DNA of 64,000 bases, taken from positions 744,001 to 808,000 of the forward strand of contig JADILM010000009.1 of the NCBI GenBank assembly GCA_016617785.1, given 5' to 3'. Below the pieces are notes generated by a model, which ran no database searches, was not told the origin of the DNA, and saw nothing but the letters and a program-made list of their open reading frames with translations. The DNA comes from Sporobolomyces roseus. Lineage: Eukaryota > Basidiomycota > Microbotryomycetes > Sporidiobolales > Sporidiobolaceae. Made by a program: the position numbers and the translations under genes. This document shows, in pieces, positions 1 to 11,546 of this stretch (within the stretch, counting starts at the first letter, position 1; each line of letters starts with the position of its first letter).

Positions 1-1441
1 ATAAGCTCTCGACTTCGGTGAAAGGATGGGATGAGCTCAAGAGTCGACTTGAGGAGGAAGGACAGAGTGAGAAGAAGGAACAGGTCGAGGTAAGGTGGAG
101 AGGAGAAGTCGTTCCTGTCAGGAATGTCGAACTCGTTGGAGCTGCAGTCAAGGTACGGCAAGTATTGTCGAGCTTGAAACAGGATCAGTCGAGCTCGAAG
201 AAGGGTGGAGAAGGTTCGGCAGGAAAGAGAAAGGCAGATGGAAAGAAGGAAGTGATGGGAGCGAGAAGAATGGGTACTTACGACAAGGCTCTGCTCGTTC
301 TCGGTGAAGCGGAACAAATAGCTAGTCAACTCGTCGATGACAACAAGGTACGCCCTTCCTTCTGGTTGGTTCTCCCCTGTGAGATCAGGCTAACAACGTT
401 TGCCCCCTTTCTCAGATCGCTCTCTCGAAAGGACACTCTGCACGCTTCGAAGCCTCGTCACGACCTCTCAACCTCTTCCACTCCTACATCCAATACAACC
501 TTCTCTCCGTTCGCGCCAAGCGTGATCTCCTCCTCATCGCTTCGACCTCCTCGAAACTCGCTGCACGTGAAGCCAAAGCTCGCGAAACTGAAGCCGCTTA
601 CGTCTCGAGAACTGAGACGAGGGATCCAAAGGTCGTCGAGGACAAGATTCGTCGACTTCGAACAAAAGCTTATCCTGGTTTGGTCAAGGTTTATGATACC
701 GTCCTGTTGAGTTTGGAAGGGATGAGGGACATGGAAGCGGTCTCACAAGATGACGAGTTGGCTACGAAGGTGGAAGCTCGTATTGAATTCGTTCGAGCTC
801 AACGGTGAGTCCACTATCCTTTCCGAAACCAATGAGAGCTAGTTTCTCATCATTTTGACGATGTCTACAGCTGCCTCTACGTTTCTCGAGCCTACGCTCT
901 CGCCAACCAATACTCCTCTTCCCTTTCCCTCAACGCTCGAGCGAAACTCTACTCTCGTCAATCTCGCTCGACCGCACTCTCCCTCTCTTCAGAACTCGAT
1001 CTCGCACCCGAAGAAGGAGAAGGAGAACATGACTTTATCTTCGACCTTCTCCCGCTCGACCAAGCTTCCTTCGACACTCTCGACCGCGATCTTGACGCCG
1101 ATTACGAACGACTCGGTAAAGAATGGTTCGAAGCGACTGGAGGGAACGTTGAAGAAGGAGAAGAGGCGGACAATCTACCCGTCGACGAACTCTCGCTAAG
1201 CGAGAAGGGCAAGTCCAAATCGAAAAAGCCTGCTTTCTACGACGTCGCATACAACTATGTCGTCGCATTCGATATGGAAGCGATAGCGAAGAAGGCGGGA
1301 TTGAGAGCGGGAGAGGAAGAACAGACAGCCACAATGGAGGTTGAGGAGGATCGTGAGGTTCAGCAGAAGAAGGAGGAGGAGGAACAAAAATCGACACCGA
1401 GTAAACGAGGATGGGGATTTGGATTGTTCGGTAGGGGTTAG
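1..1441 (+). CDS. SRP68: Signal recognition particle subunit SRP68, 3' part (5' end outside window)
   Basis: SRP68 is the large protein that, with SRP72, binds the S domain of SRP RNA and supports co-translational targeting to the ER. The frame is open from the first base, so the N-terminal RNA-binding part is missing. Introns at 348-415 and 805-870 restore one frame ending at TAG 1439-1441. Visible are helical, Lys/Glu-rich segments (for example VRNVELVGAAVKVRQVL near the start and NLFHSYIQYNLLSVRAKRDLLL after intron 1). Near the C-terminus lies KPAFYDVAYNYVVAF, which resembles the SRP68 end that docks SRP72, followed by an acidic/Lys-rich tail. Identification rests on this order of segments; I could not align it. 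An unknown gene starts 170 bp downstream on the same strand. Confidence 0.8.
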
Positions 1442-1611
1442 TCGGCGAATGGATACGAGTGAAACGATGCTGGGATTTGACGACGCTCGATTATTGCTTC
1501 GCTGAGTAAGGCAAACGTTCTCTAGCCGGGCTCCGTAAACTGCCACGGACTTGATCAATTCTCGCTCGTCTGCGCTTCCTGCCTCTTGTTTCCCTCTTCC
1601 TTCCTCGCATC

Positions 1612-2987
1612 ATGTCAGTCAGGACCGTCAGCGTCGGCATCGACAGCGGCCAGTTCTGGGCTGCGGCTCTGCTCCAACGAGCGATCAACATCTTCGACGA
1701 GAATTCGCACAAATCGAGACCCACTCTCTGTAGAGCTTCGTTCTTAGGTTCGTCTCTCCCCACATCAAACAGAAACAGATGACTGATCTTCCCCTTATCA
1801 GGATCTGCCGCCTTAAGTACGTACTACGGTTTGTGGAGACCACCAAACGTTGACCGAGCGGAGCTCAGGCTTCTTATCCCATCTGATGAGTTGGTGAGTC
1901 TACAGTTCCAATATTCCCTCGTATCAGCCAATGCTTTGAGCTGATCAAAGGAAGGTTCGCCCTTAGACTCTGGACGTTCTCCTCGTATCCGAACTCGACG
2001 GTCAGCCTGTTCCCGAGGAAGATCAGCATCGTATCGTCGGAATCGCTGCCGGTACCCTCGTGTCGAGCTACTTCCCTTTATCTCGGAGCCCTCATAGCGA
2101 TCGGCGACGACCTCGAACACCTCTCGATTTCTTCTGTCCTCGACTTCACAGGCAGTTTCCGATCCCAGCTTCGTGAGCTTCTCACACATCACGCAAGTTC
2201 GTTCACGCTAATCAAGCTCTGCTCCCAAAAGGGCGCCACTAGTAAAGCATGTGGTACATTTCGACCTCGACAGAATCCACGGAACTTTGCACTCCTGCAA
2301 AGTTGGAACTGCATTCCCAACAAGCGACACCGTGACCGAATACGACGTTGCTCATCCAGCCCTATTCTTCATTCGACTCCTCGAGCGAATTCGCACCGAA
2401 AGCAGAGCGCTATCGGAAACAGCCAGAGCTCTCCACGCACATCGAAGAAGCGCACAGGTGTTCCTCCTCCGTCTCTTCGTTGAACTCGTCAAGGATACAC
2501 AGCAGGACAATCCTTATCACAGCGACGCTATCATTCACTCTCGACTTGCGGCCTCACTTCCGCAAGCTTGGACGACTTCGCTTGATTTCGCGCAAGAGAT
2601 GAGGGGAATTCTCACGACAGCGGTCGCTGAGCACCAGGCGCACTGGCAGATGTCGCTCGAGGGAGATCATCACTCAGAGCATCGATTCGGCAGCTTGGTG
2701 GCTCGGAATGAAGCGGCATTTGAATCTGCGCTCGAATGGGTGAGCAAATCTCTTCAGACTGTCGTTTCGTCACGCAACTGATCAAGCAATGACTTTGCCG
2801 TCTCATAGCTTCGCTGGCCGATTGAATATGGACCAGAACCTCCTTCATACGACCCGAACTTTGTTCCAGATGAACCAATCCTCGTAGGTTTCCTTTCTCT
2901 TTCCATCGTCTACACCAAGTCAATCCAATATGTTACCGGTACATCTAGGACGAGGATGAGGATCCCTTTCAGCCGGTACATCGTTGA
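1612..2987 (+). CDS. Conserved-looking hypothetical protein, six exons
   Basis: I do not recognise this gene. Six exons keep one frame: 1612-1747, 1802-1893, 1967-2172, 2232-2739, 2809-2883 and 2949-2987, giving about 351 residues. The start ATG 1612 opens with MSVRTVSVGIDSGQFWAAAL. The middle exon encodes a leucine-rich, probably helical stretch (HPALFFIRLLERIR, then FLLRLFVELVKDTQ) followed by HSRLAASLPQAW. The C-terminus is Pro/acid-rich (EYGPEPPSYDPNFVPDEP, then DEDEDPFQPVHR). No signal peptide or membrane segment is evident. The junction at 2172/2232 was chosen because it is the only one that joins both flanking frames with a GT-AG pair. Codon use matches its neighbours. It could be a soluble scaffold or complex subunit; no function is claimed. 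Confidence 0.55.
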
Positions 2988-3161
2988 CGCCGGATTTTCG
3001 TTGCTCGAAATCGCTCTCAGATCGTTCTCCCTTTCTTCTCTTCTCAGCTGCTGCCTACTTTAATCGATACGGATCGTGTGATACTTCAGATATTGATATA
3101 GTGATAAAAGATATAACAGATAAAACCAGAATGATACAAGATTGATACTTCGTTTTTCCTT

Positions 3162-6069
3162 TCAAGCTACCTTTCCCCATACGTAAGCGGCAGCGACGAG
3201 AGCGATCATGACGATGACTTGCTGTTGAGTAAAGTAGAGATCCTTTGTGATGATGAGACAAGCATTCGAAGGTACGGAAGAAGGCGACGAAGAAGTCTTG
3301 ACAGCTTGAGCGGTCGAAGGAGAGTCGTTCGTGATCTATGCAGACAGGAGAGTGAGCCAACAATCTCAACTAAGACGGAAAAGAACACACCTCTTTCGAG
3401 TTGTCGACATTTTGAGGAGTGTTGACTCCAGAAGAAGGAGAGCGACCTTTCGCAGCGGCCATTCCTGCAGCAGCTCCAGCAGCTGCACCTCCCGCAGCAC
3501 CAGCAGCAGCTGCTTCGATACCATTCCTCTGACCGTCCGATCCTCCATCGTTCGAGACGTTCCTTTGAACTGGCTTCTTCCTCGCAGCTCCCGGTTCACC
3601 CTTGACCGTCTTGTCGAGGAACTCTCCTCCAACGTAAACGTCTTCCGATCCATCTCCATCAGCTTGAGAGAGTTTCAAGGTGACACCTTCTTCTCCGACG
3701 TTCTTGACTTTCTCGGTCCAACAGATTTCGACCATAGTTCCGTCGACGGTTTCGACCTTGGCAAGTTCTGCAGCGTCGGAAGGCTCGAGTACGAGATTGA
3801 TACCACGAGGATACATCTTCGAACTCCAACCTAACCAACATTTCTGTTTTCCATCCTTCATCGTTCCTTTCCCCTCACCTCCAATCACGAAGGTGACTTT
3901 CCCAGTAGCGATATCGTCTCCGGGAGCTGAATCCTTGACGAGTTCAGCGGGACCGTTACCCCATCGGACGAAATGAGGAGCGAAACCGTTTGCGTCGATG
4001 AAACGAGCGACGTTGAGAGGAGCGAGTGCGAGTTCCGTCGTGAGAATCTTGTGAGTAGCGAATCCTAGGTTCTGACCACCGACGTCTCGTTGAGCAACGT
4101 GGGTAACTCGAACTCCGCGAGAAGAGGGAGTGAGGAGGAAACCAGTGAATTCGGTTTTCGAGGCGGTCGAGTTCTTGGGTCCTCGTTCAGAATTCTGAGA
4201 GGATCGAGAAACGAGAAGGATAGGTCCGTTCGAGTCGGAAGGGTCGTCTCGTTCGATACCTTGAGCGACGGTGTAGTGGAAAGGTCTGCGAAGCGTGAGA
4301 GAGAAGTCAGTCACTGTTCAGCTACAATCAAACAATACGGAGATGATAGCAGGACTCACTTGAGAGACGGGAAGATTCCTTTCTGAGATTCCATAAAGAT
4401 ACCTTGATCGTAACCGTTGTGAAGTTCAGCTCGATTGATTCCTTCGAGACGAGGATCCCCTGTAATCGAGCGTCTCAATCAGTGTCTAGTCGACGATCGC
4501 AAGGAAAGGTAGGAATGATAGACTCACAAAGGATCCTGGCATTCGAATGCAAGATAGTTCCTAGAACTTGTTCAGTTGTGACTCCACCTCCAATATCCGC
4601 CTCTCCCTTGACGACAGGGATCTCACCTTCCCCTCTCTTCTTCATAACGATCTTGTTTCCACTCGGGTCGTTAGCGACGGTCCAACCTTGACCTCCAGCC
4701 GAATCGTTCGTTGCTCGGAACAATTTGATCGCAGTTTGAATCTCTCCGTAAGATCCGGAATCCTTGTTGAGTTCGACGTGGGAAGGTAGACCGGCTACAC
4801 CAGAAGTGGAAGTAGCTGCGGTGGAAACGCTGCTACGACTAGAACGTTTCGAAGAGACTGAATCGCGACGACGACGGGAACTGCCGGAGGAAGTGGCAGA
4901 GGGGACGAGGACGGAAGGAGTAGGTTCGGGGTCGACAGGCATCATGGGAGGTGCTCCGTGAGATTGGAGGTAAGCCGCAATGCGAGAGATGCAGGTAGGT
5001 CGACGAGCGAGGTATTTCGTTGCGGCGAAAGCGGGCATGAAGGTCTTGACATTGACGTGCAAGCTGGAAAGAGGAATGCGACAAATGTTAGCTCTGAGGA
5101 GCAGGAGGAGCGACAAAAGAGCCGAAGAGCTCACTAGTAGGAGATTCTAGTGCCATTCGAAGTCGGCTCGAGAACCCAACCGTTCAAAGCGATGCTGGCG
5201 CGGACTCGACCAGCAACACGAGGGACCTTGGGAGTGACAACCGAGGTAGTAGCGAAGCAGATGACACCGGTAGGAGAACCTTGAACTTTTTCGACGAGGG
5301 AAAGGTCGCGAGTCGAAGATCCAGCGATACCTTTCATGCACCTGTTTGATCGTGCTGAGTCAGCAAAGACATGATTGTGCACAGGGAGGAGAGAAGGCTC
5401 ACATATAGGTGAGAGACGAATCTTCGGAAAGGTTCTCAACGAGGGATCCTTCTTTGTACCTGAGTTGCTCGAAAACCCGATTAGTGAATCGCTCGGAGCA
5501 TTCACTGAACAGGATAAGAGTACTCACCATTCATCCCAAAGTTTCCTAGTGCCTACAACGCCAAATACGGCAGCAGGAGCGAACCCTTCGACATCGAGGA
5601 CACTTTTGAAGACAGGCGCATAGAAACCCTTGTTTCCCTTTCCAGCGCTAACGTAGCTCTTCTCTTTCGACACGTAGACTTGAGTACCACTCTTCTTGTG
5701 AGTGAGAGCTTTCTTCCACGAACTGTCGGGAGAGGAATGGAGGTCTTGGAGTTTCGACATGGCGTTTGATGCGGATTGGAGGTAGGATTCGACGCTGAAT
5801 GAAGAGGATTCACTCATTGCTGAAGGGCGACGTCCGAGATCTCCGAATCCATCAGAGTCGTTTGACTGCATGAACGAGAGAGATCAGTTCTGAGGTCGAG
5901 CGAGAGAGCGGAGAACGGAACGCACGGGAGATGCGACAGAGGTATCGTCTTGATCGTCGTCGTTCCCAAACTGTGACTCGTAGTCATACTCGGATCTGGT
6001 AGTCTTGCCAGATTTGCCAGATTTGATCGAGAGAGCTCGAGAGGCTCGACGGCGAAGTTTCGAGGCCAT
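3162..6069 (-). CDS. Tail-anchored protein with two START-like (DUF3074-type) domains
   Basis: This multi-exon gene runs from ATG 6069-6067 to TGA at 3164-3162, about 780 residues. The N-terminus is basic then acidic. A first START/DUF3074-like region follows (GTQVYVSKEKSYVSAGKG... CFATTSVVTPKVPRVAGRVRAS... NGWVLEPTSNGTRISYYLHVNVK). A Ser/Arg-rich linker leads to a second one (PFHYTVAQGIERDD... FTGFLLTPSSRGVRVTHVAQRD... NVARFIDANGFAPHF... DGTMVEICWTEKVKN). An Ala-rich stretch and the short last exon end in a hydrophobic tail (QQVIVMIALVAAAYVWGKVA). START folds bind lipids, and the tail suggests insertion in a membrane with the lipid-binding domains in the cytosol. Lipid transfer or sensing is inferred from fold only. 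Intron 1 begins with GTGCGT after the codons for SVASP. Individual inner junctions are approximate. Confidence 0.72.
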
Positions 6070-6732
6070 TTGGTGAGAGAATTGAGGTGTAGCTGGTCGG
6101 AGGGACTAGATGAGAACTAGATGTATGTCTAGAGCATATCGAATCGAGGATCCCGTCAGTATAGAAGTCGGGAAGGGAGGAAAACAGAAGAACTCACTGC
6201 GGAGAACGAGTCTGAAGAGCTTGAAACTGCTTTTGAATTCGATGGAAAGGTCGAGTAGAGGTTGTTATTTGCTTCAAGTGTGGTCTGTAGCTGTTCAGAG
6301 CTTGTATGGAGTCGAGAGGAGGAGGAAAAGGTAGGAAGTGGGGGAAATGGGCTAACGAGGGAAAGAGGAAGGGAAGAGCTTGATGGGCTTGAGGTAAGGG
6401 CGTAGAGTGCAATTGAGAGTGTACAGAGCTGATTGGAGCTGAGTACACAGTGATCGGGTGAGAGGGAGAGGAGAGAGAGGAGAAGCGACGTCTTTTTGAA
6501 TGAAAAACTTAAATTTCAAAGCCGCTCAAGTTGCCGACGTACCTCCTGTCGATACAGTAAAACGCTTCTGACGTGTTCAACGGAAGAAAGTGAGGAAGTG
6601 TTTTTCCTCGCTCTTCTCTTCCTCCCTCTCCTCGAACGACTCGCTTTTCTTTCACTCTCTTTTCGCTTCTCGCCTTTTCTATCCGAATACCGTCACTCTC
6701 AAACCTGCTCAATACACAGCACACCTAAGCTA

Positions 6733-7736
6733 ATGACCAACTCAGAAGCTGCACCTTTATATCCGTCAACTCTAGCTCCTGACCGCTACTATCAAGGCGA
6801 GTCTCCAATCCCTTACTCCTCCTTGATCATTCACTCACCCTTAATTCGAGCAGAATAGGTCTCACCGAACGGATCACTTCAAACCTTTTACCAACATTCT
6901 CAAAACTCTTCTCCCTTCCCTCTACCTCATCAGTTCTCGAGATTGCGTCGGGATATGGAATACACTCTCTGATATATTCAAAAGAGTTCCCGGATATCAC
7001 GTTTCAACCGACTGAATGCGACGAATTTAACCGAGGGAAAATTAATCAGACTTGTCGGGACGTGAGGAGGGGGAAAGCGGAGGGAGGCGTGAGGGAAGCA
7101 TTAGAATTGAATGTGATGGAGGAAGAGAGTTGGAGGAAACTGAGAGAATCACAGGATGGATCGCAACAAGGAAGAAGAAAGTACGATTTAGTTATCGGAC
7201 ACAACTTCATCCACATGCTACCATTGTACGTCGAGCTATCTCTCCGCAGCTCGAGTGACGTAGTGGTAGATGATTAATCCCTGAGCTTCCTTTGTGTAGC
7301 CCCGAAGGACCCCGATCAATCTTTCGAAATTTACTCAAACTCGACCTCGTCTCCCGCTCGAACGCTTTAATCGCATTCTACGGTCCCTTCAAGCATGACG
7401 AAGGGTTCTATACTGTAGGAGATCAAGCTGTGAGTCACCCGTCTCGCTCTCAACGCTGGTTGCCTTCCTCCACCTCCTCTCTTTCTCGCCGAGCACTCCT
7501 TCGAAACTCGCCCGATTCGACGACCCTTGAATTGACTCTCTTGATCGCTATAGTTCGATAAGGAGATCTCTTCACGGCCCTCTTCTTACCCTCTCGGCCT
7601 GAGGAGTATTGATGCACTAGCAAGAATCGCAGACGAGGAAGGATGGGAGTTTGTCAAGAAAGTTTCGATGCCTGTTGGGAATTGGGTGCTACTATATAGA
7701 GTCAAAGGCGCTGAAGTAGATCTGGAAGAGCTGTGA
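6733..7736 (+). CDS. METTL26/DUF938-type SAM-dependent methyltransferase
   Basis: Four exons (6733-6796, 6859-7225, 7300-7429, 7554-7736) encode about 247 residues. The N-terminal half shows a methyltransferase motif I (VLEIASGYGIHSLIYSKEFP) and a motif-IV-like YDLVIGHNFIHMLP. The C-terminal half has the DUF938 hallmarks IAFYGPFKHDEGFYTVGDQAFD and, near the end, LARIADEEGWEFVKKVSMP followed by NWVLLYR. The family (human METTL26, bacterial DUF938) has no firmly established substrate to my knowledge. The first intron starts with GC (GCGAGT) and ends with AG; no GT alternative keeps the frame, so it is a GC-AG intron. The gene is tandem with pyridoxal kinase, 390 bp downstream. Confidence 0.8.
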
Positions 7737-8126
7737 AATGGCTGTCACTCGATAGGCAGGGGATTTGACGAACTGCGAGGGCAATGCGAGAGGATTTCGG
7801 AAATTAATCTATGCCTCGACGTCTTCGCATCTTTGATCGACCTTGGCCACTTTCCAGGTTCCCGATAGTTCCAAGTCGAGTGGAGGTCTGGTAGAGGGAG
7901 ATGAGTCGTTTCAACGAAAATTCCGACTTCGCTGGAATTTCGAAGAAGCGTTGAAACTAGTTAATTTCCCTCGACTCATACGCTGCATTTCGCTCTCAAT
8001 CACAATCTTGACACCTTCGCAGCCTCCGACCCACAGCCAGATCACAACCAAATAGACCGCGACTCCCTCACCCTCATTTCAACTCTTCCCTCACTCTCAT
8101 CTTCCAACTCTCTTCCCTCGATCAAG
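7737..8126. other. Intergenic region upstream of pyridoxal kinase
   Basis: This spans 390 bp with no supported gene. The part nearest the kinase ATG is C/T-rich, as is usual for promoters in this window. Confidence 0.5.
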
Positions 8127-9582
8127 ATGACGCACAATCTGACACAAGAGAAACGAGTACTCTCTATCCAAAGCCATGTCGTAGCTGGCTATGTCGGTTA
8201 GTGTCTCCTTCGCTGTTCTGAGCAAGTTCAACCCAAATCTAATGATGAAACCTTTTCCGTTGATTGCAGGGAACAAGGCAGCTACTTTCCCCTTGCAGCT
8301 GTTGGGATGGGAAGTGGATGCTGCTATGACTGTCGCCTTTTCGAACCATACGTGAGTCGACAAAAGTTCGCTCTTTCGAGACGGGAGCTGATGAGTTCCT
8401 CTGCCTTCGCTCTCCCCCTTCCTCTTTCATTCATTCACTCTATCTTCATGCTCTATCCTCCCTCTTCTCCGACCCCTCAACCTCACCCGAACTTCGGCGA
8501 ACTCGAAATAAACAGAGGTCCGCGTGAATTCCAATCTTCTCGCAACCGCTCCTCGCTCATTCGAGCTGACATTGTTCTGAATCGTCCGTCATAGGTTATG
8601 GTAGATGGGGAGGTTCAAAGTTCGATGCGGCACATCTCGAAGATATCTTCTCAGCGTTAGACGTGAGTCGGTTTTCTGGCTTACTACCACTCTCCGCTTG
8701 AGCTGATATAGTTCTGGATACTCCTCGCAGGCCAACGGCTTACTGCGACAATCCCATCTCTTGACTGGATACGTACCAGGAGCAGACGCTCTCAAAGTCG
8801 TTACTCGAACTGTCGATCGACTTCGAGCAGTCAACCCTCGACTCGTCTACATCTTGGATCCAGTCATGGGCGACGACGGTCGAATCTACGTATCAGAATC
8901 CGTCATCCCTTTATACAAATCCCTTCTCCCTAAAGCGACTTGCGCGACTCCGAACTACTTCGAAGCGGAATTATTAACCGACGTACGAATCCTTGATGCC
9001 TCGTCGCTCAAACTCGCCCTTCGAACCTTCCACGAACGTTACCGAATCCCAAACATCATTATCAGTGCCGTTTCACTCCCCGTTTCAGAACTCGTCAAAT
9101 TAGGATTCAATTCCCTTCCTCCCTTACCACCATCCTCTACAACTGGTCGTATGCTAGTTTGTACCGGATCAACCCTCACTTCCGGTCCGAAAGAACCCCT
9201 CCGTACCACTTCATTCGGTATAGCTTTCCCAGAATTAGCAGAACATTACGAAGGAGTAGGCGACACTTTCTCTTCCCTCGTCCTAGGCAGATTCCCTTCC
9301 CTCGACCCGAACTCTCCAGATTCCTACACTTCTCACCCAGTATCTCCTCTCGCTCATACCGTCGAACTCGCAATCGCTTCCCTACAGGGAGTTCTAGCGA
9401 GAACTAGAACTCACGCCTTACAACTCGCAAAAGGTAGAACAGATTGGATCGTACCTCATGAAGGCGAATCTGCGGAGGAGAGAGTGAGGAGGTTGAGGAC
9501 GGTCGAGTTGAGATTGGTACAGAGTCAGAAAGAATTGTTGGAACCGAATGTAGAACATTTCGCAGTTAAATTCGAGGATTAG
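8127..9582 (+). CDS. Pyridoxal kinase
   Basis: It phosphorylates pyridoxal, pyridoxine and pyridoxamine with ATP in the vitamin B6 salvage pathway (yeast BUD16/BUD17, human PDXK). Five exons start at ATG 8127 with [18 protein letters not shown], the ribokinase-superfamily N-terminal signature (QSHV.GYVGN). Next come [24 protein letters not shown], the substrate loop GRWGGSKF, and [12 protein letters not shown]. The last large exon carries the metal/phosphate region [15 protein letters not shown], then [11 protein letters not shown], and near the C-terminus [12 protein letters not shown], the equivalent of the GTGD catalytic motif with its base Asp. The length of about 360 residues is somewhat above the human enzyme. 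Intron 1 is 8197-8269. The protein is probably cytosolic; no targeting signal is visible. Confidence 0.93.
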
Positions 9583-10546
9583 ATTGTCGATTGGGGGGTT
9601 TGGTCGAGTGCTAAAGTGATAGAGGGTCTTTCCTTTGTAGTAGATTCACGATATGTTGTATTGCGTTTACTCTTGATCTTGAAAAAGTACCTTTGAGAGA
9701 AGTTAAACCGGAGTGATCGATGAGAACGCAGAAGAGTCGAGTCAATCTGCTGAGCGCCAAGTGTGGCTGCCCTCCTCTCCGACTCAACGCAACTAGAGAC
9801 CTCAATCGATAAGTCTTGAACGTGTTTGCTTGTTCCACAGAACGCTCAATCGAGAAAGTCAATCCGATTTCCTTCTTCGTATTCCGCTCTCTACTCCCGT
9901 ATTACGTCCGTTCCTGCACTCCCATCGCTCTCGCTCAGTTCCTCTATCTCGACGTCTCCTTCCTGCCGTCCCCTTCTTTTCTCAATAGTTCCCCTCTGTC
10001 ATTTCCACCCTCTTTCCCCCCGACAATTGAGGTAAATCTCCTCCTCAACTGGTTTTGAAGCTCCACCTCCGTCTTTGCGATCCCTCCTGTTCGTACTTGA
10101 GAGTCTGATCGGGATGATAGAGCACAGCTCGAGATATCGAAGCCGTTTTCGAGATGAGCGAGTCGAGGCAAGAATCGACTTGCGAAGTGAGCGGCATAAG
10201 CGAAAGATTTAGCCTAAGATGCTGTCGATCATCGCCAGCTTCTCAGTCGAGGATTAAGCTTGTTCTAGAGCCTATCAGCAGTCTTGAGGTGGTTTGCGGC
10301 TTTGCAAGTCGATGGGAATGAGATTGCTGATGAGGATTTGGCGCGAAGGTGTAGGCGATGTTGCGGGTCATCCTGGCACCGAACGCTTGACCTTTTGATG
10401 TTCCTGCGCTGCTCAGCTAGTCGTTAACGCAAAGCGAGTGAATGGTAGCTCTCCAACCCAATTTCTCTCTCAACTTTTTCTCTCTCTCCTTTCCCTTCCC
10501 CTCCTCTCTCCAACTCTCCCCCGCTCTGATCCACCTTACTCAAACA
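9583..10546. other. Intergenic region between pyridoxal kinase and RPA12
   Basis: About 960 bp. Short open frames exist on both strands (for example 9816-10058), but their composition and lack of splice-consistent continuation do not support a gene. The last 100 bp before RPA12 is strongly pyrimidine-rich. Confidence 0.5.
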
Positions 10547-11146
10547 ATGGATACTACACCCAATCAAATAGGATCTTTAGTCTTCTGTTCACGCTGTGGT
10601 ACACTCCTTGATTTACCAGGGGATGAAGATGAATTAACTTGTTCAGGATGCGGTCAAGTCGAAGATGCATCGAGTACGTCCCTCCCCTATCCCTCCTTCA
10701 TTCGAGTAACGTGAGCTGATTAGAAGGAAGGGGAAGTTGATAGCGTATGAGGGGAAAGTGATTACAACTAAATCTAATCCTGCTGCATTCCCTTCGAGTC
10801 TGAGGCAGTTGAAAACTAGTTTAGTAAAGAATAGAGGCGACGTAGAGAAGAAGAAAGTATACGTAAGTCTCAAGCACACTCAAAACTCTCTCTTTTGAAT
10901 TGAAGAGGGGTTTTGACAATTTTCGTTCCGAGGTGAGATGTAGGTCGATGAGGTGTGTGAGAAATGTGGTGCGAAACAAATGAGTGTCAAAACTATGCAA
11001 CTACGATCGGCAGGTATGTCTCCACCCTCCGATTCCTCGGTAAAGAGAGATTTCTGACTTGCGGTGGTGCGAAATGATTAGATGAGGGAGCTACGGTGTT
11101 CTATTCATGTGAGACTTGTGGGTGGCAAACGCGGTTGAATAATTAA
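10547..11146 (+). CDS. RPA12: RNA polymerase I subunit RPA12 (two zinc ribbons)
   Basis: This is the small Pol I subunit that joins a Pol II RPB9-like N-terminal zinc ribbon to a TFIIS-like C-terminal ribbon and supports RNA cleavage. ATG 10547 opens MDTTPNQIGSLVFCSRCG, followed by LTCSGCG, the first Cys4 ribbon. A middle exon encodes KLIAYEGKVITTKSNPAAFPS and a basic stretch. The last exons give VDEVCEKCGAKQMSVKTMQL and DEGATVFYSCETCGWQTRLNN, the second Cys4 ribbon with the RSADE.xT loop, where Asp-Glu are the TFIIS-type catalytic acids. The stop is at 11144-11146; about 125 residues match the family. Odd: I could not find a canonical GT-AG pair near 10673-10735 that joins exon 1 to exon 2 in frame, so that junction is unresolved. 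Confidence 0.88.
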
Positions 11147-11546
11147 AAGCTCGTCAGGAAGGCAAGGAGAAGCGAGAGGAGGAAGAAGGGTTGAGAGAAA
11201 CCAAGTTTAGGAAGAGAATTTTGGATTTCGACGAGGAAAAGGATGATGTTCGATGATGAGGGAGGGGAGGGGATCATGTATTGTTTAGAACTGGACGAGT
11301 GGGGTATGTAGGGAGGACTGGGATTGGGATAGAACTAGACTTTTGTTGTAAAGATTAAAGACGAAACAAACTTGCGAAGCGTTGTATTCTTCGCTGGAAA
11401 CGAATCGAACCCCTCAGTTCGCGTACCCGGACAGCGGTTTCTATGCGCTGTGCCTCAGCTTAGGAACAGAGAGAAACTTGCAAAGTTGCGAAACCATGTT
11501 TGCGAAATTCCCCTCTCTTTCTCCTCTTTCAACTATTCACTCTAAA

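Noticed and set aside
1824..2192. 122-codon minus-strand frame opposite the hypothetical gene
   Set aside because: The plus strand gives a six-exon frame with consistent splice phases across the same interval; the minus frame has no recognisable content.
2070..2215. Plus-strand alternative frame reading GALIAIGDDLEHLSISS, joined by a 46-nt intron and a GCAAGT donor
   Set aside because: It cannot be linked in phase to the downstream exon; the 2172/2232 GT-AG junction joins both sides in frame.
11385..11470. GAATCGAACCCC, resembling a reversed tRNA B box
   Set aside because: No T-stem complement, acceptor stem or anticodon arm can be folded around it.
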